The notes under the pieces: generated by a model
Seen by the model: the letters and a program-made list of their open reading frames with translations, nothing else
What the model was told of the DNA's origin: nothing
Databases searched by the model: none
Position numbers and translations under genes: made by a program
Shown here: in pieces, positions 43,405 to 51,776 of the stretch
Numbering within the stretch: the stretch's first letter is position 1
How the letters are laid out: each line of letters starts with the position of its first letter
Assembly (NCBI GenBank): GCA_022072085.1
Contig: JAJVII010000021.1
Location: 62,001 to 126,000, forward strand
DNA from: Phycisphaerae bacterium
GTDB taxonomy: Bacteria; Planctomycetota; Phycisphaerae; JAJVII01
Direction: 5' to 3'
DNA: 64,000 bases

Positions 43405-43508
43405 GCGGTCCTCCCGAAAAGCGGGCGTCCGGCCTGCGGGCCGGGCAAAGAGCGCATCATACCACGAATGGACGGGCCTGTGGGGGGCATGCCGGCGCGT
43501 GCGGGGCG

Positions 43509-43778
43509 TCACCGGGGCGGGCGGACGAGCCAGTCCTCGAGGTTGGCAGCCAGGATGGCCGGGTCGCGGCGGGCCAGGATGTGTTGCGAGAGGCTGGGCG
43601 GGGCCTTGAGGTTCTCCAGGTGGGTGGCCACCCGCTTCCAGAGCTGGTCGCGTTTCTTGTCGTTCTCGGCCAGGTAGAGTTCGCTCACGAGTTCCGACAG
43701 CTTCTGTAGGGCGATGCTCTGCCGGTTGTCGTAGTAGCGTCGGATGATGTTCTGCTGATGCTTTGAATACTCAGCCAT
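43509..43778 (-). CDS. Small conserved-type protein, unknown function (pair member 1)
   Basis: 89 residues, ATG 43778. Sequence is charged and helical: MAEYSKHQQNIIRRYYDNR, LSELVSELYLAENDKKRDQLW, HILARRDPAILAANLEDWL. No signal, membrane segment or known motif. From memory, near-identical layouts occur as hypothetical proteins in planctomycetes, which I cannot verify here. Codon use matches the surroundings and the frame sits 62 bp downstream of another small gene of similar style. It precedes the tandem vWA-like genes on the same strand by 104 bp. Confidence 0.72.
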   Translation of the reverse strand: MAEYSKHQQNIIRRYYDNRQSIALQKLSELVSELYLAENDKKRDQLWKRVATHLENLKAPPSLSQHILARRDPAILAANLEDWLVRPPR

Positions 43779-43840
43779 GCGGCGTTCCTGTCGGCGGCTC
43801 GGGGGGGCGTGGGGGCCCGGCGAACGCCGCCGGCCCGCCA

Positions 43841-44074
43841 TCAGACGCCGCGCCTCTTGGCCTGCTCCTTGATGGTCATGCGACTCCGGTGGATTTCCTC
43901 TTTCTGTTCCTTGGCCCAGTCGGCCTGCTGTTGATATATCGGAAACATGCCGGCCAATTCTTCCATCTGACCGAGGAATTTCTCGCAGGCCTTGAGGTAG
44001 TCGTAGCACCTCTGGCAGCGGCGGACCCATTCCTGCCGCGAAGCCGGCGTGAACGGGTTGTTGGCGTCCACCAT
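43841..44074 (-). CDS. Small conserved-type protein, unknown function (pair member 2)
   Basis: 77 residues from ATG 44074, with GGTGGGG upstream; a TTG seven codons earlier is possible but less likely. The sequence MVDANNPFTPASRQEWVRR then CQRCYDYLKACEKFLGQMEEL has a CxxC and another Cys eight residues later, and ends in basic helix IHRSRMTIKEQAKRRGV. It looks like a small soluble helical protein, perhaps metal-binding. It is immediately upstream of pair member 1 and probably co-transcribed. Function unknown. Confidence 0.68.
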   Translation of the reverse strand: MVDANNPFTPASRQEWVRRCQRCYDYLKACEKFLGQMEELAGMFPIYQQQADWAKEQKEEIHRSRMTIKEQAKRRGV

Positions 44075-44222
44075 GTGCCCCACCGGGAATCGCAATCCTC
44101 GGGCTCATCCTGCGCCGCGAGGCCGGCCGGACACAAAAGTCCTTGCATGCCTTCCACCAGCCCCCGAAAATGGCAGTCGTGGCCGGCAGGCCTCTTTCCC
44201 CCTGCCAGACCGGGGGTGTCTG

Positions 44223-45416
44223 ATGCCAATAATGCAACGCCCAGCCCTCTGCCTGCTGCCGGTGATACTGGCTTGGCTGCCGATGACGGGCTGCGACCGG
44301 GCCTGGTTGGCCTACGACGCGGTCCGCCTCGGCGAGCCGGTGCCGGCGGACAACCTGTTGCGGACCGAGGGCCGAGCCCTGAACAACCGCAACGCCTGGG
44401 AGGACGCGGCCGTCCTGCCAGTCCCGCTGATCGCCGCGTCCCACATGGTGCGGACCTTGGAGAACGCGGACGGGCGGGTGCAGGCCAAGTGCTACTACGC
44501 CGCCGCAGCCGGGCACTGGGGGCTGCTCCAGACGCTGGCGGTGCGGTTCGCCGTCGAGGTCCGCGTGCCGCCGGAGTTGATGATCGACCCGCCGGCGGAC
44601 GGGACCGTGGCCGAGGACCGGGCCGACGCGGTCGCCATGCGCCGGTTCAAGCAACTGTTCGACGCCCTCTATCCGCTGTCGGCGGGTGTGCCCGACGGGC
44701 TGAGGGACTTTGAAATGCCCGGGATGTCCTGGCCGCGGACGCTGGCCGGGCAGATGGTTGAGGTGTCCTGCTCGCTCCCGGTGTCGCGCCAGCGCGTTCC
44801 GCCGCCGTTGCAGAAGCTTGCCGCCGAGACGAAGGACGGTGCGACGATCGACCTCAGGCAGCTCGACCTGAGCGGGATCGACCTGCCGGAGGGACTCGTG
44901 AGCGACGGGACGCAGGTCCGGCTGACAGCGGTCGCGCCGGGCGGCTTCTGCCTGCGGATCGTCCGGGCCATCCCCTTCACACCGCCGGACAATGTCCTGG
45001 ACTACCTGCGATTGGGCTGGCGGCTGGTCAGCGACGACGACCTGGTCGAACTGGAGAAGCAGAAGAACATGGAGCAAGTGTTCGCCTGGAGCAGGCTCTT
45101 CTTCGGGTTGGCGATGTACAGCGGGGGACGGGCGGTCACGCTCAGCGAATCCAGCATCGAGTGGGACAAGGTCTCGCTGGCCGGGCTGTCCAAGCCGGGC
45201 TTCGACTGGACGTACACCACGCCGGGCGGCGGAACGCTTCGCATCACCAACCTGGGCGGCGGGCGCATCCGGGCCGAGTCGCGGTTCTCGGTTGCGCTCG
45301 ATCCCTTCTTCCTGCTGGCCTGGCCGATAATGGCCATTGAGGAGCACCGCCAGCCGACCGTCCGCGTCCGGCATCTCCGCGTGGCCGGGCCGACCACCGC
45401 ACCCGATCGGCCGTGA
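44223..45416 (+). CDS. Lipoprotein of unknown function
   Basis: 397 residues starting MPIMQRPALCLLPVILAWLP with lipobox MTGC, so it is anchored in a membrane. ATG 44223 is preferred over far-upstream in-frame starts because of the lipoprotein signal. The mature part is alpha/beta with no recognised family; notable segments are RFAVEVRVPPELMIDPPADG, a conserved-looking LRDFEMPGMSWPRTLAGQMVEV, and FALGLAMYSGG-type hydrophobics near residue 300 (RLFFGLAMYSG). It ends FFLLAWPIMAIEEHRQPTVRVRH. It is divergent from the small-gene pair. The following deaminase gene has its own promoter. Confidence 0.78.
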   Translation: MPIMQRPALCLLPVILAWLPMTGCDRAWLAYDAVRLGEPVPADNLLRTEGRALNNRNAWEDAAVLPVPLIAASHMVRTLENADGRVQAKCYYAAAAGHWGLLQTLAVRFAVEVRVPPELMIDPPADGTVAEDRADAVAMRRFKQLFDALYPLSAGVPDGLRDFEMPGMSWPRTLAGQMVEVSCSLPVSRQRVPPPLQKLAAETKDGATIDLRQLDLSGIDLPEGLVSDGTQVRLTAVAPGGFCLRIVRAIPFTPPDNVLDYLRLGWRLVSDDDLVELEKQKNMEQVFAWSRLFFGLAMYSGGRAVTLSESSIEWDKVSLAGLSKPGFDWTYTTPGGGTLRITNLGGGRIRAESRFSVALDPFFLLAWPIMAIEEHRQPTVRVRHLRVAGPTTAPDRP

Positions 45417-45418
45417 GC

Positions 45419-45446
45419 TTGCCGGGGCGGCGTCGGCCGGTAGAAT
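45419..45446 (+). promoter_or_regulatory. Sigma-70-type promoter of the deaminase gene
   Basis: TTGCCG (45419-45424), a 16-nt spacer and TAGAAT (45441-45446), only 10 bp before the ATG, so the mRNA is almost leaderless. Confidence 0.55.
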
Positions 45447-45455
45447 GGGGGCGCG

Positions 45456-46049
45456 ATGAGCCTGACTTCGCTGAAGATATCGCTGCCGGACTGGGTGGCC
45501 TCTTCGCTGCCCGAGGCCAACGCCGCGTTCGAGACGGCCGAGGAGCGCATGGGGCTGGCCATCGAACTGGCCCTGCGGAACGTGGCCGAGCGGACCGGCG
45601 GGCCCTTCGGGGCCTGCGTGTTTGAAGTCGAGACCGGGCGGCTGCTGGCTGCGGGGGTGAACCTCGTGCAGTCGTCCGGGCTGTCGGTAGCCCACGGCGA
45701 GATCGTCGCGATCGTGGCGGCCCAGCGGGCGATCGGCCACTACGACCTGGCCGCCCCGGGCAGCCCGCCCTACGAGCTGGTGACCAGTTGCGAGCCCTGC
45801 ACGATGTGCCTGGGAGCGGCCGTCTGGTCGGGGGTGCGCCGGCTGATCTGCGGGGCCCGCGAGAGCGACGCCGAGGCCGCCGGCTTTGACGAGGGGCCCA
45901 AGGTCCGCGACTGGCCCGAGCAGTTGGCCGCCCGCGGCATCGAGGTGATCCGCGACGTGCGCCGGGCCGAGGCCGCCGACGTGCTGCGGCAATACGTCGC
46001 CGGCGGCGGGGAAATCTACAACAGCCTCCGCAGCCGCACGGGCGGCTGA
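45456..46049 (+). CDS. Nucleoside/guanine deaminase (CDA superfamily)
   Basis: 197 residues, somewhat longer than tRNA adenosine deaminases. Zinc-site motifs are HGE in GLSVAHGEIVAIVAAQRAIG and PCTMC in VTSCEPCTMCLGAAVWSGVRRLICG. A GGPFGACVFEVETGRLLAAGVN segment is typical of the guanine deaminase/cytosine deaminase branch. The enzyme hydrolyses an exocyclic amine of a purine or pyrimidine in the cytoplasm. HGE rather than HAE is a known variant in guanine-deaminase-like members. The exact substrate is not decided. Confidence 0.9.
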   Translation: MSLTSLKISLPDWVASSLPEANAAFETAEERMGLAIELALRNVAERTGGPFGACVFEVETGRLLAAGVNLVQSSGLSVAHGEIVAIVAAQRAIGHYDLAAPGSPPYELVTSCEPCTMCLGAAVWSGVRRLICGARESDAEAAGFDEGPKVRDWPEQLAARGIEVIRDVRRAEAADVLRQYVAGGGEIYNSLRSRTGG

Positions 46050-46060
46050 TCGGAAACGGC

Positions 46061-46102
46061 TTCCTTCCTCCAATCTCCAATCTGAAATCTTCAATCGACA
46101 AT
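46061..46102. repeat. Short-period pyrimidine-rich repeat (CCAATCTCCAATCTGAAATC type)
   Basis: CCTCCAATCTCCAATCTGAA followed by ATCTTCAATCGACAATG. This is a single arm of the degenerate spacer-repeat type seen elsewhere in the window, with no partner arm. Confidence 0.45.
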
Positions 46103-46205
46103 GTCGCTGAACGATTGCCCCCGGCACTGGCCGAACGGGTCCGTGGCGGGTATGATGGCTCGTTTGTCGAGACGCGAGCTTTTCCGAACCGATATCAGGA
46201 CGACC

Positions 46206-47117
46206 ATGACCACAATGCGAATACACGCGGCCCTGCTGGCGATGGGCGCCGTTACCGGTGCGATGCTGGCCGGCTGCGGCGGGCGATCGGACGGGGCGTT
46301 CGTCACCGAGACGCGGCGGACCGTGGGCACGACCATCGTGCTGCCGGGGATCGAGGGCAAGGGCTACCTCAACCGCTCGATCCGCGACGGCCTGGGCGAA
46401 GGCGGCGTGCCGACCGCCATCGAGATCTACGACTGGACGCTGGGGGCGCCGCTGTTCCTGGTCAACCAGATCAGCGAGAGCCGGGCCCGGCGCAAGGGCG
46501 AAGACCTGGCCGGCTACCTGATGGCCTTCAAGGTCCTCTACCCCGACAAGCCGGTCTTTCTGATCGCCCACAGCGGCGGCTGCGCGGTGGCGGCGTTCGC
46601 CGCCGAGGCCCTGCCCGAGGGCGAGTCGATCGACGGCATCGTCTTCCTGGGGGCGTCGCTGAGCCCGGACTACGACCTGACTCGGGCGTTGCGCCACGTC
46701 AACGGCAAGCTGATCAGCTTCTTCAGCCCGCGCGACGTGAGCTTCCTGGGCGTCGCGACGACCGTGGTGGGCACGATGGACCGCGAGCACGGCAGCGCCG
46801 CCGGACGCGTCGGCTTCAAGCTGCCGCCCAACCCGTCGTCCGAGACGCTGGCCGAGTATCGCAAGGTGACCGAGCGGCAGTGGGAGCCGGCGATGTCGCT
46901 GTCGGGCAACACTGGCGGGCACATGGACTGGGCCGACACTCGCTTCGTCTGCGATTACGTCGCGCCGTACCTCAACGGATGGGTCAAGGGCCTGGCCCAG
47001 CAGTTGAACCCCCTGGCCCCGCCGCCGCCGCTGCCCGCCCTGCCTGGCGCCCCGACCTCCCAGCCGGCCGGCCCCGCCGGCGCGGGCATTTCCCGCCTGA
47101 CGCCCGCGGCGCGATAG
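46206..47117 (+). CDS. Serine hydrolase lipoprotein, paralogue 3
   Basis: 303 residues from ATG 46206 (AGGA upstream). The signal ends in a LAGC lipobox. Family motifs match the pair at 37582-39402: TTIVLPGIEGKGYL, IEIYDWTLG, FLIAHSGGCAVAAFAAEALP (nucleophile), ASLSPDYDLTRALRHVNGKL, FFSPRDVSF (Asp) and GNTGGHMDWADTRFV (His). It is ~7 kb away from the other two, so this is an older or transposed copy. A TATGAT -10 is at 46151-46156. The C-terminal tail is Pro/Ala-rich with PTSQP. Substrate unknown. Confidence 0.85.
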   Translation: MTTMRIHAALLAMGAVTGAMLAGCGGRSDGAFVTETRRTVGTTIVLPGIEGKGYLNRSIRDGLGEGGVPTAIEIYDWTLGAPLFLVNQISESRARRKGEDLAGYLMAFKVLYPDKPVFLIAHSGGCAVAAFAAEALPEGESIDGIVFLGASLSPDYDLTRALRHVNGKLISFFSPRDVSFLGVATTVVGTMDREHGSAAGRVGFKLPPNPSSETLAEYRKVTERQWEPAMSLSGNTGGHMDWADTRFVCDYVAPYLNGWVKGLAQQLNPLAPPPPLPALPGAPTSQPAGPAGAGISRLTPAAR

Positions 47118-47141
47118 CTTGCACGCCCTGACGAGAAGAGA

Positions 47142-49070
47142 CTACTTGCCCGCGGACTGGCGGGCGACCTCGGCGGCCATCGCATAGAGATCGGCGTCGC
47201 GCGCCGCTGCCGCCTTCGCGTAGTCGGTGAAGACCCAGACAGCCGACCGCTTGTTCGGGCCGGCCGCCCAGGCGGCGACCAAGGCCTTGGCGCGGTCGTC
47301 GAGCACCTTGTTGGCGCGGGCAGCCAGGTCGGCCGGCAGTTTCTTGGCCTCGATGGCCTTCTGGATGAAGACCATCGCTTCGCAGAGCTGGATGCCCTCG
47401 CGCATGGCCTCGAATCGCTCGGTGGCGACCGGACCGGCGTCGCCGGCGCCGAGGATCGCCAGCGTGCCGTTGTTGGGGCCCTGTGCGAAAGCGCTCCACT
47501 CGCCCGGGCGATATCGGCCTTTGACCGGTTTGCCGGGGAAGTGATCGGCGCCCAGGCACTCCAGACCGTCGTTGCCCTTGAGCAGCGCCTCCTCGTGCTT
47601 GACGTGGAGCATCCACAGCGACGGATCGGTCGTCTCGCGATACTGCGTGCGGGCATGCGTGCAGTAAGCGGTGCTCGGATCGAATCGGCCGGCGTACTGC
47701 CGCGGGTAAGGCCCGCTGGTCCACTTCTGGTAGGCATCCAGCGTGCCCTCGTTCCACACGGTCGATTGCACGAAGACCTTCGCATAGGCGCCGGTGTCGG
47801 GCAGGTTGTAGCGGAGCACGCGGCCGTGGGTGGTGTCGCACCACCGGGCGCCCGGCCAGATCGAGTTGACCATGCCGGCCAGTTCCTTGGTCATGCCGCC
47901 GCAGTAGCACATCCAGTTGGGCCCGGCCACGTCGAACCAGCCGCGCCTCTCCAGCCGCGTGCGGATCTCGTCCATCACCGGCTTCCAGAAGGCCTTCATC
48001 TCGGGCGAGCCGAGACTGTGCGGACCGTCCAACTGGCTGACCTCGCCGGTGGCTGCGTCGCGCATCAGCACGATCGAGTTGGGGTAGTCGTCGCTCTCGC
48101 CGCCGCCGCCGTTGCGCGGACCGCGCCACAGGTTCAGCCGCACCGGGAACGGCTTGCCGATGACCTTGGCCACGAGGTCGCAGTACTTGTCGAAGACCGT
48201 GAAGTCATAGGTGTAGCTGCCGTCGGGCTGGCGGACCCACTTGATCATCGTGTCGCTGTTGTCGCGAGCCGGATACTTCACAGTCACGTCGATGGCGACG
48301 TGACGGCTGCCCAGTTCGAGCATCCACCGCATCGACTGGCCCATCAGATCGGAGTGCCGGTCCGACCAGAGCGGAACGTCGTAATGCTTGGCCAGGGCCT
48401 CGGGGCTCATCCAGCCCATGGTGCGGACGCGGAAGTCCCTGGGGTCGGGCATCTGCCAGTCACAAACCTTCAGCTTCACCGGAGCCGCCAGGCGGACCAG
48501 ACCGTCGGCCTCGATCGCCAGCGAGCCCGCATAGTCGCCGGGCGTCGCGCCGGCTGGCACGCGGACCGTCACCCAGACCGTGGTCATGGCCACGGGCGTC
48601 GCCTGTTTCGGCTGGTAGCCGCGGACGCCTGAATTGGCCGGGTCGAAGGCGGCAACCTCCGCCGGCGCCTGCTCCACCAGCCGGTCGAAGCGGTAAGCCG
48701 GCATCCAGCTCTTGTCAGCGGCTGCCAGTTCGCCGAACCGCACCTGCACGCAGTCGGCCGGGATGATTTCCGCCCTCCCGTCGCCGGACTTCGCCAACGC
48801 GCCGGCGGACGCCTTGAGCCCCTTGATCGGCCCGTTGTCGCGAGTGACCAGCACATAGCCGGAGCAGACGGCGTTGCGCGTCCCGACCATCTCGATCGGC
48901 GCCAGCGACTTCATCTGCGGATTGACGCCGCAGACGTCGCCGGCTTTGACCGTCTGCCACCGGTCGCAGTTCCACACCTGAACGGGACCGGGATCGGCAG
49001 CGCGGGCCTGCGAAACCGCGCCAGCCAGCAGGAGCAGAGACATCACGCCATGCAATGCGGATCTGGCCAC
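47142..49070 (-). CDS. Secreted glycoside hydrolase 123 / DUF4091-like protein
   Basis: 642 residues from a GTG at 49070, chosen because AAGGG is 6 nt upstream and the N-terminus (VARSALHGVMSLLLLAGAVSQARA) is then a signal peptide. The N-terminal half has the beta-sandwich block TVWVTVRVPAGATPGDYAGSLAIE typical of GH123/DUF4091 proteins; the centre resembles a TIM barrel (RWMLELGSRHVAIDVTVKYP, YDFTVFDKYCDLVAKVIGKPFPVRLNLW); the end is helical (TERFEAMREGIQLCEAMVF). The catalytic acid pair was not identified. It follows a URO-D-like gene by 58 bp on the same strand and is probably co-transcribed with it. Confidence 0.78.
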   Translation of the reverse strand: MARSALHGVMSLLLLAGAVSQARAADPGPVQVWNCDRWQTVKAGDVCGVNPQMKSLAPIEMVGTRNAVCSGYVLVTRDNGPIKGLKASAGALAKSGDGRAEIIPADCVQVRFGELAAADKSWMPAYRFDRLVEQAPAEVAAFDPANSGVRGYQPKQATPVAMTTVWVTVRVPAGATPGDYAGSLAIEADGLVRLAAPVKLKVCDWQMPDPRDFRVRTMGWMSPEALAKHYDVPLWSDRHSDLMGQSMRWMLELGSRHVAIDVTVKYPARDNSDTMIKWVRQPDGSYTYDFTVFDKYCDLVAKVIGKPFPVRLNLWRGPRNGGGGESDDYPNSIVLMRDAATGEVSQLDGPHSLGSPEMKAFWKPVMDEIRTRLERRGWFDVAGPNWMCYCGGMTKELAGMVNSIWPGARWCDTTHGRVLRYNLPDTGAYAKVFVQSTVWNEGTLDAYQKWTSGPYPRQYAGRFDPSTAYCTHARTQYRETTDPSLWMLHVKHEEALLKGNDGLECLGADHFPGKPVKGRYRPGEWSAFAQGPNNGTLAILGAGDAGPVATERFEAMREGIQLCEAMVFIQKAIEAKKLPADLAARANKVLDDRAKALVAAWAAGPNKRSAVWVFTDYAKAAAARDADLYAMAAEVARQSAGK

Positions 49071-49128
49071 AGGGAACCCTTTCGCAATGTTCACGTTTGT
49101 CTCGCTCACGGCGTCGTCGCCGTGAGCG

Positions 49129-50136
49129 TCAGGCGACCGGCTCGGGCAGCGGGGAGCCGTAGACACGCTCGCTGACCGCGCTGAACACATCATACATGAT
49201 TCGCTTACTGCGCGGGACCGTGCCGATCGCGGCGCTGTCGCCGTAGTCGCTGAAAACGAACCCGCCCGCCGGCGTCATCCAGTGCTTCGCGAGCGCCTCG
49301 GCATCGGCGGCGATTCGCGCCGGGTCGGCTGACGGCAGCGTCGCCTGGATATCCGACAGGCTCTCGAACGTGATCCGCCCGCGATAGCGGCGGCCCATCT
49401 CCTCGATGCCCAGCGCCCGCGGCTGCTGGAGGTTGACCACGTTCACGCCCACGTCGATGAACCCCTCGACCAGCTCGTTCACCTTGCCGCAGGAGTGCAA
49501 CCAGACGTCCCAGCCGGCGGCGTGCATCGCGTCGAACAGCCGCCGGTAGCGCGGGGCGAAGAAGTCCATCCACAGCCCGTAGCTGACGAACGCCGCCTGC
49601 TGGCTGCCCCAGTCGTCGGTCATGCCGATGCCGTGGATGCGGCTGCCGAAGTGCGCCCGGTAGCCCTCGATCAGCTTGAGCTGCGTCTCGACGATGCGGT
49701 CGGCCAGCGTCTCCATCGCCGCCCGCTCGCCCAGCAGGCCCATCAGCACGGTGTCCATGCCGCACAGGCTGTGCATCCGCTCGAAGAGGACCATGAAGAT
49801 GCCGGCGGTCATGTACTTGCCCGCGTCGGCCGCCCGGGCCAGGGCTTCCTCCTTGCCGGCGTACCAGTCGTCGCGCGTGTAGTCAGGCATGAGATAGCCG
49901 TCGATCTGCGACAGGTCAGTGATCGGATGGCCTCGGACCTGGCCCATGTTGGCGACCTCGGACTGCTCCCAGCGGCAGCCCCACTGGTCGACGCCGGTTC
50001 CGGTGCCGACGATGCCCGGCGGCAACGTCGGGCCGATGCCCGCGGTGTCGCTGACGCCCAGCCCCTCGAACCGCACCGGCAGCCGCGGCGGCCCCTGCAT
50101 CCGAATCGCCCGCCTGACAATCTCGTACGAGGTCAC
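49129..50136 (-). CDS. URO-D-like family protein with possible metal site
   Basis: 335 residues from GTG 50136 (MTSYEIVRRAIRM), the usual opening of URO-D-like proteins; an ATG 11 codons upstream is the alternative. The barrel shows GIGMTDDWGSQQAAFVS, WDVWLHSCGKVNELVEGFIDVGVNVVNLQQPRALGIEEM, and FVFSDYGDSAAIG at the end. The HSCGKV plus downstream acidic positions resemble the metal-binding region of corrinoid methyltransferases (MtaA/MtbA group) rather than true HemE. Substrate unknown. It is followed 58 bp later by the GH123-like gene, so a catabolic role linked to a sugar ether or methyl group is possible but speculative. Confidence 0.82.
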   Translation of the reverse strand: MTSYEIVRRAIRMQGPPRLPVRFEGLGVSDTAGIGPTLPPGIVGTGTGVDQWGCRWEQSEVANMGQVRGHPITDLSQIDGYLMPDYTRDDWYAGKEEALARAADAGKYMTAGIFMVLFERMHSLCGMDTVLMGLLGERAAMETLADRIVETQLKLIEGYRAHFGSRIHGIGMTDDWGSQQAAFVSYGLWMDFFAPRYRRLFDAMHAAGWDVWLHSCGKVNELVEGFIDVGVNVVNLQQPRALGIEEMGRRYRGRITFESLSDIQATLPSADPARIAADAEALAKHWMTPAGGFVFSDYGDSAAIGTVPRSKRIMYDVFSAVSERVYGSPLPEPVA

Positions 50137-50252
50137 GGTGTCACGTCCTATTTGCCGTCGCCGGCTCATCGCCGGCTCAGTCCAGATGCTTCCGCCCCGG
50201 CTACAGGGGGAGAATATACCGGATTCGCCGATCCGTTCAATGTCCGCTGCCG

Positions 50253-50283
50253 AAAACGAAAGAGGCCGCCCGCAGGCGGCCTC
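50253..50283 (-). terminator. Intrinsic terminator after PEP-CTERM gene 50314-51501
   Basis: Perfect 9-bp stem GAGGCCGCC/GGCGGCCTC (50262-50270, 50275-50283) with a 4-nt loop; on the minus strand it is followed by TTTCGTTTT. Confidence 0.85.
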
Positions 50284-50313
50284 GTGGGGGGCTCTCGGAA
50301 TGCCAAGGCGGTC

Positions 50314-51501
50314 TCAGTCGCGGCGGCGACGGCGGGCAGCCCCGCCGATCATGCCGATCCCGCCGAGGGCCAGCAGTGCCAGCGTCGCCGGTTCGGGAAC
50401 GACCGCGTCGTCGCTGAGCGTGAAGACATGGATGCGGGACGCGGCGCTGCCGCCGGACGTGGTGGCATCCAGGACATAGAGCGTGTTGGTCGCGTCGTCA
50501 TAGCTCAGGTCGCGGATGAAGGAGACCACGCCCGTGTTCTGCCACCAGCCGACGCCGTCAGTGCCGATGCCGTCGGTGCCGCCCTCGATGTAACCCTTGA
50601 TGTCCAGGGTGAAGTCGGGCCCGGCCACCAGGCCGGTGGCCGTCGCGGCATTGAAGAACATCAGCTTGCTGGACCCGGCCTGGTCGTTCCAGTTGCTCAG
50701 GACGTAATACTTGGTCGAGCCGACCTGGAGATACTCCATGCTCATGTGGCGGATGCCCGGCGTGGTGGCGTAGTTGTCGTCCGGGTCATCGACGACGAAG
50801 CGGAAGACGTTGCTGCTGGTCCAGTTGAAGACGTTGGGGTCGCCGGTCGGGGCGCCCTGCACCTGCTTGGTGACGTAGACCGTGTAGCCCAGATCGCCGC
50901 CGTTATTCAGGTAGTTCCAGTCGGTGGTCACCAGCGTGTTGGTCTCGTCCCACTTGTTGGCCACGCCGGCGCCGGTGTAGGTGGAGCCCGGAGAGACGGT
51001 CCATCCCTGAGTGCGGGAGACGCCGGTGCTGCCGGAGGCCCAGACCTCGTTGCTGCCCATCTTCACCAGGCCCACGCCAAAGTTCGTGGTGGTCTGATCG
51101 ACGCCCCTGAGGCCCCAGAGGTAGCCGCCCATGACCTCCAGCGAGCTCCACCCGCCGGCCGAGCCCAGCACCGCCGTGTTGTCCACGAACGTCCCGCCCG
51201 CGCCGGTGGTCACCTGCGTCGCATTGTTCGGCACGCCGCTGGTCACCAGCGCCGGGATGTAGAACTCCCTGATGTAGTCCGTGCTCCCGTGCCCGCCGAC
51301 GGTCAGAATGGTCGGGCCGGTCACCGACGCCGGCCGGTCGCCGTTGCCCACGCCATTGGGCAGGAATGCCATGGCCCGCGGGTAATAGCCCGACGCCGCG
51401 TTGAACGACCCGTCATAGGCGATCGTCACCGCCGCCTGGGCCGCACCGGCCGACAGGATCACAACCCCAAGAACCACTGCCAGCAGTTGGAATCTCTTCA
51501 T
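50314..51501 (-). CDS. PEP-CTERM sorting domain protein
   Basis: 395 residues. ATG 51501 is chosen over 51507 because GGAGG is then 7 nt upstream. Signal peptide MKRFQLLAVVLGVVILSAGAAQA. The tail is canonical: VPEPATLALLALGGIGMIGG then RRRRRD. The body shows propeller-like segments: GTFVDNTAVLGSAGGW, VGLVKMGSNEVWASGS, STGVSRTQGWTVSPG, YLQVGSTKYYVLSNWN, ATNTLYVLDATTSGG. It is monocistronic: a sigma-54 promoter (51641-51655) upstream, a strong terminator 31 bp after the stop. The leader is ~128 nt and contains a TTGTCC/GGACAA stem (51567-51583). Confidence 0.93.
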   Translation of the reverse strand: MKRFQLLAVVLGVVILSAGAAQAAVTIAYDGSFNAASGYYPRAMAFLPNGVGNGDRPASVTGPTILTVGGHGSTDYIREFYIPALVTSGVPNNATQVTTGAGGTFVDNTAVLGSAGGWSSLEVMGGYLWGLRGVDQTTTNFGVGLVKMGSNEVWASGSTGVSRTQGWTVSPGSTYTGAGVANKWDETNTLVTTDWNYLNNGGDLGYTVYVTKQVQGAPTGDPNVFNWTSSNVFRFVVDDPDDNYATTPGIRHMSMEYLQVGSTKYYVLSNWNDQAGSSKLMFFNAATATGLVAGPDFTLDIKGYIEGGTDGIGTDGVGWWQNTGVVSFIRDLSYDDATNTLYVLDATTSGGSAASRIHVFTLSDDAVVPEPATLALLALGGIGMIGGAARRRRRD

Positions 51502-51640
51502 GGCCATCCTCCAAGTTTGCCGCGCCCAGCGCGGGCGTCGTTGAATCTCTCTCACAACCTAAATGCTTGTCCTCTTCGGACAACAGTCTGCGGCACAAAC
51601 AACAATCAGTTGAAAGGCCGATCCAACATTGAATTGTAGA

Positions 51641-51655
51641 GCAAACCGCGTGCCA
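51641..51655 (-). promoter_or_regulatory. Sigma-54 (-24/-12) promoter of PEP-CTERM gene 50314-51501
   Basis: On the minus strand this reads TGGCACGCGGTTTGC, a perfect match to TGGCACG-N4-TTGC with correct spacing. The predicted start is near 51629. Confidence 0.88.
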
Positions 51656-51776
51656 GATTGTCCGAAAGAGCGTATCCGCATTGGGCAGAATGTTCTAAGT
51701 CTTGGGCTATAATAAGATTACGTAGTTGGAATTCTATTTATCATTGGCACACATGGCGCACCGCCCTGAATCCAAT

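Noticed and set aside
43509-46922. A 1137-codon minus-strand open frame spanning three sense genes
   Set aside because: Only its last 89 codons look like protein; the remainder is antisense to a lipoprotein, a deaminase and a hydrolase with clear motifs.
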